The position numbers and the translations under genes are program-made. 64,000 bases of DNA from an uncultured Actinomycetes bacterium. GTDB lineage: Bacteria > Actinomycetota > Acidimicrobiia > Acidimicrobiales > RAAP-2. A model generated the notes under the pieces. The model made no database searches. It was not told where the DNA came from and saw only the letters and a program-made list of their open reading frames with translations. The stretch spans positions 164,027-228,026 of the forward strand of contig CAIKCI010000031.1 of assembly GCA_903825895.1 (NCBI GenBank), given 5' to 3'. Below are positions 16,232 through 24,306 of the stretch, piece after piece; position 1 is the stretch's first letter; the number at the start of each line of letters is the position of its first letter.

Positions 16232-18261
16232 ACGCTTGCCGCGATCGATTCAGATTGAACAAGGTCGCGCTCACCCTCAGGACGTCGTCGTCGACGTCGC
16301 AGCGGAACGAACGCCATGAATCCACCGATCCCGATGATGATCCCGCCGGCCCATAGCCAGGGTAAGAGTGGTTCCACGATGACCCCAATCGCCACGGACC
16401 TTGGGGCGAGTCCTTGATCAGCTTGCGCACCAGAAGCTCCACCTCGAGCGCCGATGGCGTCGAAGGTGAGATAGACATCGCCCGAGAATCCCGAATCAAT
16501 TGCTGGCGTCCCCACGGGCTCACTCGCACGACCGGCATACTGCGACACGCCTGGCTTAAACGGCCCACCGCCGTCAACCAAGATCCATGCTTCGGTTGTC
16601 GTCTTTACTGGCGTGACGACCGTGCGCAGTCCTTGATAGAGAAATGTATGGCCGTGGAAGGAAACAACATGCCCTGGACGCATCACCATCTCAGTTCGTG
16701 CGACATAACTCGTCGATGCCACAATGCCAATAGCCATGATCACCACACCCACATGGACGATCATTCCCCCGCCGCTTCTGCCGATCACCGCTCGCAAACC
16801 CGTTCCACCCTTACGGCGTTCACTTCGCGCTTCGACGAGGAGATGACGCAGGGCTGTTCCCAGCGCCACCGTGGCCAAGAAGAATCCAACGAGCGCGAAG
16901 AGCCCGCGCACGCCACTGATCACCAGGATGACGACAACCCCCACAGCGAACCACACCTGAAACTCCATGCGCTGAGCGGTCTGCCTCGCCGTGGCTGCTC
17001 TCCACGAGAGAATGGGGGCGACCGCCATGATGAACAAAATGCCGATCCCCATGGGCACCGCCACTGAATTGAAATAGGGCGCGCCCACCGTCACCGTGCT
17101 TCCCTTGAGCGCTTGATACAACATGGGAAAGACGGTGCCGACGAGAACGACCGCAGCAAAGCCGACAAAAAGAATGTTGTTCAAGACGAACGCGCCTTCA
17201 CGTGAATAGGCGGCATCGATTCTGATCGACGAGCGCAGTGCATCGCCCCTCCATGCGATCAGCGCCAACGACCCTAAGACGATGAAGGCAAAAAACCCAA
17301 TAAGGATCGTACCGAGAGAGGAGTCGGAAAACGCATGCACTGACAGCACGACGCCTGAGCGAGTGAAGAAGGTCGCCAAAATCGTTAGGGCAAAGATTCC
17401 GATTGCCAGTGACAGGTTCCACACGCGCAACAACCCTCGGCGTTCTTCCACCACAATGGAGTGGACGAACGCCGTCGCACAGAGCCACGGCATCAAGGCA
17501 GCATTTTCCACTGGATCCCAGGCCCAAAAGCCTCCCCACCCCAGTACTTGATAACTCCACCACGCCCCGAGTACCACACCAATGGTCAACGCAGTCCAGG
17601 CAATGAGAGCCCATCGCCGCGTGTCGATGTGGAGACCATCACTCACCCGACCCGTGATCAGCGACGCGATGGCGAAGGCGAAGGGGACGGTAAAGCCCAC
17701 CATGCCCAAATACAGCAACGGTGGGTGAATCGCCACGAGCGGATTATTTTGCAACAGCGAGTTCGGCCCCGCCCCGGACGTCGGCACAACCGAACCAGTC
17801 GTCACAAATGGATTTGCAGGACCAGTCATCAGACCAAAGAAAAAGGTCGCCACCATCATGATGATGGCCAAGGCCCAGCCGATCACTTCGTCGTTGCTCT
17901 CTTTGCGATACCGAACCGTAACGGCGAGGAGGTAGCCGGTCAGGATTAAGCCCCACAGTAAAATTGAACCCGCCAGTGCTGACCACATCCCCGTGATCGA
18001 ATAAATCAGTGGGGTAACTGAGGCATTGTTCTCGGCGACGTAAGCGATCGAAAAGTTATGAGTAATCAGCGCAGTCTGCATCGCTCCCGTGGCGAGTACT
18101 GCTCCGACGACAACGAGGGGGATAAGGTTTCGCCCGTTCAGCGTTGTGAACGGCGCATGTCCTTGTTTCCGGCGAAGAAGATCGACCGCCAACAGGATCG
18201 CCCCAAGGCCTGAGGCAACAAAGGCGATCCAAACTCCTAAATCGCCGAGATGCGCTTCCAT
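16228..18261 (-). CDS. ccmF: Cytochrome c heme lyase CcmF
   Basis: 677 residues, the usual CcmF length, with about 14-15 membrane segments. Diagnostic pieces are GMWSALAGSILLW (91-103), HPPLLYLGMVGF (179-190), the WWD heme domain GWGGFWAWDPVENAALMPWL (241-260) and the following HSIVVEERRG loop, plus a large C-terminal outer loop after about 500. CcmF ligates heme from CcmE to reduced CXXCH motifs. ATG 18261 lies immediately after the ccmE stop, and the 3' end overlaps ccmG. The length and motif order separate it from System II CcsA, which is much shorter. Confidence 0.93.
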   Translation of the reverse strand: MEAHLGDLGVWIAFVASGLGAILLAVDLLRRKQGHAPFTTLNGRNLIPLVVVGAVLATGAMQTALITHNFSIAYVAENNASVTPLIYSITGMWSALAGSILLWGLILTGYLLAVTVRYRKESNDEVIGWALAIIMMVATFFFGLMTGPANPFVTTGSVVPTSGAGPNSLLQNNPLVAIHPPLLYLGMVGFTVPFAFAIASLITGRVSDGLHIDTRRWALIAWTALTIGVVLGAWWSYQVLGWGGFWAWDPVENAALMPWLCATAFVHSIVVEERRGLLRVWNLSLAIGIFALTILATFFTRSGVVLSVHAFSDSSLGTILIGFFAFIVLGSLALIAWRGDALRSSIRIDAAYSREGAFVLNNILFVGFAAVVLVGTVFPMLYQALKGSTVTVGAPYFNSVAVPMGIGILFIMAVAPILSWRAATARQTAQRMEFQVWFAVGVVVILVISGVRGLFALVGFFLATVALGTALRHLLVEARSERRKGGTGLRAVIGRSGGGMIVHVGVVIMAIGIVASTSYVARTEMVMRPGHVVSFHGHTFLYQGLRTVVTPVKTTTEAWILVDGGGPFKPGVSQYAGRASEPVGTPAIDSGFSGDVYLTFDAIGARGGASGAQADQGLAPRSVAIGVIVEPLLPWLWAGGIIIGIGGFMAFVPLRRRRRRPEGERDLVQSESIAASV

Positions 18262-18756
18262 TTAGTGCGTCGCTCCATTCCCCGCGCGCACACGATTGGG
18301 ATGTTGCGTGATGTAAAAAGAAGAGTGCTTGACCATGATCTGATTGGACAGAAAGGTCATCGAGGTCGGGGTAGAGAAATGTCCGACCACCACCACCGGC
18401 ACCGTTGGCTGGAAGAGCGAGGGCGGGGTTCCCTCATTAATCACATGGACGCGATGGGTTCCCGATGAAATATAGAACGATGCACCTAAGTTCGTGCGCA
18501 CAACCGTTCCCTTGTCAACGGTTCCTTCAAGGCGAATCTCCGACGTCCCAATCGATGCTCGGTGGGTCACCGCGTCATTGACCGTATCGAAGTAGTTCAA
18601 CGAGCTCCCCAGGCCTTTAATCAATAAAAACGCCACGGCAGCACCAACGACAATCCCCACGATCGCCAAACGCAGGGCGGGACGCGAGGTTTTCTTCGTT
18701 GAAAGATGAGGACCAGGGGCCGACGCTGCTTCTTTCGAAGGCGAACCATCGCTCAT
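18262..18756 (-). CDS. ccmE: Heme chaperone CcmE
   Basis: 164 residues: a Lys-rich cytoplasmic N-terminus, one membrane anchor (about 28-48), then an outer beta-barrel domain. VINEGTPPSLFQPTVPVVVVG corresponds to the family's YxGxLPDLFREGQGVVAxG region, and MVKHSSFYIT places His144 and Tyr148 like the covalent heme-binding His and following Tyr of CcmE (KHDENY). So this is the histidine-type, not the cysteine-type found in some archaea and sulfate reducers. Its ATG overlaps the ccmD stop as ATGA. Confidence 0.9.
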   Translation of the reverse strand: MSDGSPSKEAASAPGPHLSTKKTSRPALRLAIVGIVVGAAVAFLLIKGLGSSLNYFDTVNDAVTHRASIGTSEIRLEGTVDKGTVVRTNLGASFYISSGTHRVHVINEGTPPSLFQPTVPVVVVGHFSTPTSMTFLSNQIMVKHSSFYITQHPNRVRAGNGATH

Positions 18757-18869
18757 AAATGGTCATCTCCCCGGCCTTTTTGTGCCTGACGAAGTCGATA
18801 GATCAACGAACCTGCGTAGAGACTCAACGACGTCAGCGTGATGACATAACCAGCGATCACGTAACTCAT
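18753..18869 (-). CDS. ccmD: CcmD, small membrane subunit
   Basis: A 38-residue frame, MSYVIAGYVITLTSLSLYAG onward, with one membrane segment (about 4-24) and a basic cytoplasmic tail (YRLRQAQKGRG). This is the CcmD pattern: the small protein that holds CcmE to CcmABC. It is too short for most ORF lists. Both ends are locked into the operon: its ATG overlaps the ccmC stop (ATGA) and its TGA overlaps the ccmE ATG (ATGA), which is strong evidence that it is translated. Confidence 0.88.
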   Translation of the reverse strand: MSYVIAGYVITLTSLSLYAGSLIYRLRQAQKGRGDDHL

Positions 18870-19588
18870 GCTTCTGCTCCTTCGGCCCGACGCTCACTCA
18901 GTGCTCGATCCAGGTCTTTATTTTCGCCGCTGTGACGAAGAACTTCTAATCGATAGCGAGCGATCACCATCCAGACGAACAACAAAGTAAATGCAATAAA
19001 GCTCAACAACAGCGTCCACGCCATGGACCCATGAATCCTCGGGCTGAGATTGGCGTTCAGCACCGTCGCTCCCTGGTGCAAGGTATTCCACCAATTGACA
19101 GAAAAATGTACGATCGGAACATCTACGGCCGCAACCAAGGCCATCACCGCACAACGTCGTGCTCGCACATGGGGTTCTGCCGGTACGCGGCGGAGCGCTA
19201 GATACCCCAAGAACATCACGGCGAGGAGGGCCGTTGACGTGAGGCGGGCATCCCACGTCCACCACACACCCCAGGTGGGACGGCCCCAGATTGCTCCGGT
19301 AATGCACGTCAAGATGGTGAAGACCACACCCACTTCAACGGCCGCAGCGGCTGCATAATCAAAGGCCAAAGAACGAGTTCTCGGCCATAGGTAGAGAACA
19401 CTGCACAATCCCGCCATGCCGAAGGCGACGTAGAGCGCCACCCAGGCAACTGCCGGGTGGACGTAGACCAGCCGGACATAATCTCCCTGGACCTGGTCCG
19501 GTGGCGTGATCCAAAGGCCGAGCCATACATCAAGAGCGACCAGCACGAACGCCAGAGGGCCAAGCCATCGATCCAACTGTTTACGCAT
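18866..19588 (-). CDS. ccmC: Heme handling protein CcmC
   Basis: 240 residues from ATG 19588; an upstream extension of 27 codons overlaps ccmB and is rejected. Six membrane segments. The WWD motif reads WGVWWTWDARLT (106-117), with heme-ligand histidines in LVYVHPAVAW (His44) and VHFSVNWWNTLHQG. The WTWDARLT form is specific to CcmC. It loads heme onto CcmE together with the CcmAB ATPase. Start overlaps the ccmB stop (TAATG). Confidence 0.92.
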   Translation of the reverse strand: MRKQLDRWLGPLAFVLVALDVWLGLWITPPDQVQGDYVRLVYVHPAVAWVALYVAFGMAGLCSVLYLWPRTRSLAFDYAAAAAVEVGVVFTILTCITGAIWGRPTWGVWWTWDARLTSTALLAVMFLGYLALRRVPAEPHVRARRCAVMALVAAVDVPIVHFSVNWWNTLHQGATVLNANLSPRIHGSMAWTLLLSFIAFTLLFVWMVIARYRLEVLRHSGENKDLDRALSERRAEGAEA

Positions 19589-20253
19589 TAGTTCTCCTCG
19601 AGGGGGCCATAGAGAGCAATCCCTAAGCCTGTGTAGACCACACTGAATACTGCCAGCACTCCGAGCCATCTTCCGCTCAGGCCTGCGCCATCCTTGATGG
19701 CGGCTTGAAATGACCGAACTCCGGCGATCAAAACCGGGGCCAAAATCGGCAGCAACAGGACCGGCAACAATGTGGAGCGAATTCGAGCCTCACCTGAAAG
19801 TGCTCCGTAAAGCACACTGGCTGACGCCAAGCCCAGCGCAGCCAAGAGACAGGCCGCAATCAAGACCAGCCAAGAGACGACCACCACGTGAAAAAGCAAT
19901 AAGAGCCCCACAACCAACAAGACTTCAAGCACCACCAATTCCAAAAAGAGCGCCACCGTTTTGCCCAAAAACACTCCCGCTGGATCGAGCCCTAAGAGTC
20001 GCGCTGCCTCTCTGGTTGCTGGCGACCCTTCAAGAGCGCGCGAACGCTGAGCGAACAGCACCGTTGAAAATAAAAGAGCAAGCCAAAACAATCCGGGAGC
20101 GCTTTGAACGAGGCGTGCCTGGCTCGGACCAAACGCAAACGCAAAGAGGAGAAGCGCCAGGACTGAAAACGGGAGCACCTGCCACAGCACGACGCGAGAA
20201 CGCAGCTCAATACGAAGATCTCGACCTGCGACGAGCGCCGCATCACGAAACAT
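19588..20253 (-). CDS. ccmB: CcmB, membrane subunit of the heme-release ABC complex
   Basis: 221 residues, six membrane segments, matching CcmB length. The N-terminus RDAALVAGRDLRIELRSR and the GLGIALYGPLEEN tail fit the family; FWLALLFSTVLFAQRSRALE resembles the conserved FxxD/LFASD-type region. It is the permease-like partner of CcmA. The start lies inside the ccmA 3' end (11-bp overlap), and the stop overlaps the ccmC ATG. Confidence 0.88.
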   Translation of the reverse strand: MFRDAALVAGRDLRIELRSRVVLWQVLPFSVLALLLFAFAFGPSQARLVQSAPGLFWLALLFSTVLFAQRSRALEGSPATREAARLLGLDPAGVFLGKTVALFLELVVLEVLLVVGLLLLFHVVVVSWLVLIAACLLAALGLASASVLYGALSGEARIRSTLLPVLLLPILAPVLIAGVRSFQAAIKDGAGLSGRWLGVLAVFSVVYTGLGIALYGPLEEN

Positions 20254-20920
20254 CGCTTAACCCCATTCTTCCGCCCGCGTAGCGTTCCGTTACGACGCCA
20301 CCAGCCATGGTCACCACCACGTCAGCCAAAGGAATCACAATGTCAGGTTCATGACTTGTGGCGACCACCGTTGCACCACCAGCAGCTGCTTCTTCGAGGA
20401 CACTCCCAACGAGGTCACGGGCTTGAGCGTCCAAACTTGCGTGCGGTTCGTCAAGGAGCCAAAGACGAGGGCGGCGCGCCACCAGCGACGCCAGGACGAC
20501 TCGGCGCTGTTGTCCAGCGGACAGTTGCCCCACGGGGGTCGCGGCGATGCGGCCACGAATCCCCACTCGATCAAGTGCTTCGGGGATTCCTGAGGGGTCG
20601 AGGCGTGCCGCCTTGATCATGAAGGCCAGATTTTCTCTGGGCAGCAGCTCCTCGTAGAGCCCCACCCCATGACCCATTAAGCCCACATTGGCACGCAGGC
20701 CACTGGTGTTCTTCGTCAAGTCAGCCCCAAGGACGGTTCCCGCACCTCGTTCGAGCGCGGTGAGCCCAGCCAGGAGACGTAGCAGACTGGTCTTCCCGGC
20801 ACCGTTTGCGCCGAGGACCGCACAGACAGTTCCCTCTTCAAGGTTGAGGTCAACCCCGGCTAGGACGGGGAAACGGCCCGCCACCGCGACGGCCGACTGG
20901 AGTGAAATGGCGCTCACCAT
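20243..20920 (-). CDS. ccmA: CcmA, ATPase of the heme-release ABC complex
   Basis: 225 residues with Walker A GANGAGKTS (37-45), ABC signature LSAGQQRRVVLASL, Walker B LWLLDEPHASLD, and a His switch (TSHEP). Size and the LDEPHASLD block fit CcmA, which uses ATP to release holo-CcmE. First gene of the ccm operon. A TAGCAT box lies 9 nt before the ATG (20930-20935), so the operon may have its own promoter within the 52-bp gap after gmd. The start could also be the next codon, GTG. Confidence 0.9.
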   Translation of the reverse strand: MVSAISLQSAVAVAGRFPVLAGVDLNLEEGTVCAVLGANGAGKTSLLRLLAGLTALERGAGTVLGADLTKNTSGLRANVGLMGHGVGLYEELLPRENLAFMIKAARLDPSGIPEALDRVGIRGRIAATPVGQLSAGQQRRVVLASLVARRPRLWLLDEPHASLDAQARDLVGSVLEEAAAGGATVVATSHEPDIVIPLADVVVTMAGGVVTERYAGGRMGLSDVS

Positions 20921-20929
20921 GGACTCTTG

Positions 20930-20935
20930 ATGCTA
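20930..20935 (-). promoter_or_regulatory. Possible -10 box TAGCAT for the ccm operon
   Basis: TAGCAT on the minus strand, 9 nt before the ccmA ATG, the same spacing as the boxes before valS and the LPG-synthase-like gene. Weak by itself. Confidence 0.35.
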
Positions 20936-20972
20936 CCCGTGGAACGCTCGGATCATGCTTGCCCGAGAGGAA

Positions 20973-21947
<975 letters not shown>

Positions 21948-22046
21948 TCAGGCTCTTTCTTCCTTCGGGTCCCACCATGTGGCTCCGGTCAAGCTTTTCC
22001 TTAGGTTAGCCGCACACGACGTTACAACCGGGTCTCCGTCCTCGTT

Positions 22047-22052
22047 TAGATT
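22047..22052 (+). promoter_or_regulatory. -10 box TAGATT for the leaderless glycosyltransferase
   Basis: TAGATT, then 7 nt, then GTG 22060. The same spacing recurs at other genes in the window. Confidence 0.55.
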
Positions 22053-22059
22053 CATCAAG

Positions 22060-23112
22060 GTGAGTTCTCTTGGCATCATCTCCTATCGGCTCCATGGAAC
22101 CGATGGGGTCTCCATTGAAGCGGCGAAGTGGGAGGCGTCACTTCGAGCCCTGGGCCACGACGTCACCTTGATTGCTGGTGAAGGCGACGAGGAGGTCATC
22201 AAATTCCCCGGTCTGGGCATTTCCGATACCGAAGCGATTGATCAGCATGCTCTTGAAACAGCACTCGCCGCCTTTGATCTTGTCATCGTCGAAAACATTT
22301 GCTCACTACCGTTAAACCCACGCGCTACCGAAGCCGTTGCCACGGCCCTGAAAGGGCGCCCGGCAATCATGCACGACCATGACTTCTCGTGGCATCGGGC
22401 AGACACTGCTGCGTTTGGCACGCCACCCGACGATCCCAGTTGGCAACACGTCACCATTAATCAGTTCACGCGTGGTGAACTGAATGCCCGAGGTATCGAG
22501 GCCGTCTGTCTTTACAACCGCTTTGCCATCGATCCTCCCCAGGGTGATCGTGCGGCTGGCCGCCACTATGCCAAGGTCACTGATGCTGACCGCCTCATTG
22601 TCCAACCCACCAGAGCGCTGGCGCGAAAAAACATAGGCGGAGGATTAGACCTGGCGCAGGCTCTGGGTGCTGCGTACTGGCTCACCGGACCTGCAGAAGA
22701 CGGCTATCAAAGCGAACTCGATACTGCACTCAACACCACTGACGTCCCGACGGTGCGCTTCCTTGGAGATCTGACCATTGATGATGTCTATGCGGCCAGC
22801 GATCTCGTCGTGCTGGCCTCGACCTGGGAAGGCTTTGGCAATCCCGCTCTCGAGGCCGTGACCCACCGAAAACCCCTCGTTCTTGGCAACTACCCCGTTG
22901 CCGAAGAGATCCGCTCATTCGGCTTTACCTTCTTCTCTCTCGATGAAGTTGACCAAATCGATCGCTACCTCAGCGACCCAATCGAAGAAGTCCTCGAGCA
23001 AAACCTCGCTATTGCTCGGGCACACTTCTCATTGGCCGACCAGCCAGAGGAACTCAACAAGGTACTGAGCTCCATGGGATTTGGCGTTTCGCCTCCCCCA
23101 TTTCAGCGATAA
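22060..23112 (+). CDS. Glycosyltransferase (GT-B fold, GT4-like)
   Basis: 350 residues from GTG 22060. The N-terminus SSLGIISYRLHGTDGVSIEA is a GT4-type glycine-rich opening, with MHDHDFSWHR in the middle and the C-terminal DLVVLASTWEGFGNPALEAVTHRKPLV, the E-x7-E nucleotide-sugar binding block. So it is a retaining GT-B enzyme transferring a sugar from a nucleotide donor. Next to gmd, the donor could be a GDP-sugar, but this is inference. The open frame runs further upstream, through the gmd promoter region; the leaderless box fixes the start. The stop codon forms part of the next gene's -10. Confidence 0.82.
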   Translation: MSSLGIISYRLHGTDGVSIEAAKWEASLRALGHDVTLIAGEGDEEVIKFPGLGISDTEAIDQHALETALAAFDLVIVENICSLPLNPRATEAVATALKGRPAIMHDHDFSWHRADTAAFGTPPDDPSWQHVTINQFTRGELNARGIEAVCLYNRFAIDPPQGDRAAGRHYAKVTDADRLIVQPTRALARKNIGGGLDLAQALGAAYWLTGPAEDGYQSELDTALNTTDVPTVRFLGDLTIDDVYAASDLVVLASTWEGFGNPALEAVTHRKPLVLGNYPVAEEIRSFGFTFFSLDEVDQIDRYLSDPIEEVLEQNLAIARAHFSLADQPEELNKVLSSMGFGVSPPPFQR

Positions 23113-23115
23113 CCT
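23110..23115 (+). promoter_or_regulatory. -10 box TAACCT for the leaderless TetR gene
   Basis: TAACCT, 7 nt, GTG 23123. The first three bases are the TAA stop codon of the upstream glycosyltransferase, so one sequence serves both purposes. Confidence 0.55.
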
Positions 23116-23122
23116 CAGTTCT

Positions 23123-23761
23123 GTGTCGATCGTCACTCCTCCGCCCCAGACCCGGGCCCGACGCCTCACTGGAGAACAGCGCCGTCGCCAGTTAATTGAT
23201 GTTGCAGCGGCACTTTTCGCCGAGCGAGGGTTCAGTTCGACGACCATGGATGACGTCGCCGAAGCAGCCGGGGTCACCAAACCTCTCCTCTACCAACACT
23301 TCTCGTCAAAGAAGGCCCTCTACCTCGAACTCGTTGACGAAGTAGCCAACCGAATTTTGGCGGCGATTGCCGAAGCCACCGCACGAGCTGTTGGTCCACG
23401 AAGCCAAGTTGAAGAAGGGCTTCGTGCCTACTTCGCCCTCGTGGTCGCTGACCCCGCTTCGTTCAAACTCCTTTACGACCGTGACCATGGTGGCGACGAG
23501 GAACTTGGTCGTGCCGTACGACAAGTTGAACGAGCACTTGTCGGAGCGATTGACCCCTTGATCGATGCAGGCCTTGACGCAGAGCACCGAGTATTTTTGG
23601 CGGCTGGTCTCGTGGGGATGGCCGAAGGGGCGTCACTGGCGTGGATTGATACTCGTCACGTGCTCCTCACTGACCAAAGTCGCAAGACCGAGTCCGAGCG
23701 TTTGGCACGGCGAATGTCATCAATGCTTTGGGCTGGCTTGCGCTCTGTGCGCGCCGACTAA
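23123..23761 (+). CDS. TetR family transcriptional regulator
   Basis: 212 residues from GTG 23123. N-terminal TetR helix-turn-helix: RRRQLIDVAAALFAERGFSS, TTMDDVAEAAGVTKPLLYQH, FSSKKALYLELVDE. The C-terminal ligand domain (about 80-205) resembles the TetR_C domains with LLYDRDHGGDEEL and AAGLVGMAEGASLAWIDT. No ligand can be predicted. It lies between a glycosyltransferase and a convergent LMW phosphatase, whose stop codons overlap its own by 2 nt, so the regulated gene is not obvious; none of the palindromes in the window is adjacent. Confidence 0.88.
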   Translation: MSIVTPPPQTRARRLTGEQRRRQLIDVAAALFAERGFSSTTMDDVAEAAGVTKPLLYQHFSSKKALYLELVDEVANRILAAIAEATARAVGPRSQVEEGLRAYFALVVADPASFKLLYDRDHGGDEELGRAVRQVERALVGAIDPLIDAGLDAEHRVFLAAGLVGMAEGASLAWIDTRHVLLTDQSRKTESERLARRMSSMLWAGLRSVRAD

Positions 23762-24306
23762 TCGAGCGATCCGCTCCCCATCATTGCAATCGCTACCTGG
23801 CATAACTCCCACAGTTCTTGTGCGCAGGCGTTGTAGACCTCTTGGTCTCCACCTGCAGGGTCCTCAACGTCTTGTTCGTCGTCGAGCGAAAGACTCCCAA
23901 GGCTCATGGCAGCGAGCCGTTCGGTGACAGGACGGTCGTCGGGACTGAGTTCTCGAACAAAACGAATCAGCGTCACTGTTTTGTTAGCGGCTTCAGGGTG
24001 CACCCGGCGTACATAACGAATGTGATCAGCTTCCATCGCCAAGATGAGATCTGCTTTGGCGACGTCACCAGGCGAAAGCTGATGACTTCGATGAAGCGGC
24101 ACGGTCGAAATGTCAACGTCACCAAGGGACGCAAGAGCCGCTCGGGTACGCGCTCCCATGGGCTGGCCATCGATCACATGGGTTCCCGCCGAGAGGATGT
24201 TGAGCGAGATCCCTTCGTGGTCTGCGAGCTGCGCGAGCATCATGGCCGACATCACCGAACGAGAGGCGTTTCCCGTGCACAAGGTCACGATCGTCAACGA
24301 AGCCAC
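23758..24306 (-). CDS. Low-molecular-weight protein tyrosine phosphatase family
   Basis: 182 residues. The P-loop VTLCTGNASRSVMS has the C-x5-R-S signature with Cys10 and Arg16 near the N-terminus, and the catalytic Asp is in DVEDPAGGD (about 147-155), as in LMW-PTPs. These enzymes dephosphorylate tyrosine kinases and are frequent in exopolysaccharide loci. The ATG shares a base with the stop of the upstream LPG-synthase-like membrane gene, so they are co-translated. A phospho-sugar or phospho-Tyr substrate is possible; an arsenate reductase is less likely because the extra cysteines are missing. Confidence 0.85.
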   Translation of the reverse strand: MASLTIVTLCTGNASRSVMSAMMLAQLADHEGISLNILSAGTHVIDGQPMGARTRAALASLGDVDISTVPLHRSHQLSPGDVAKADLILAMEADHIRYVRRVHPEAANKTVTLIRFVRELSPDDRPVTERLAAMSLGSLSLDDEQDVEDPAGGDQEVYNACAQELWELCQVAIAMMGSGSLD

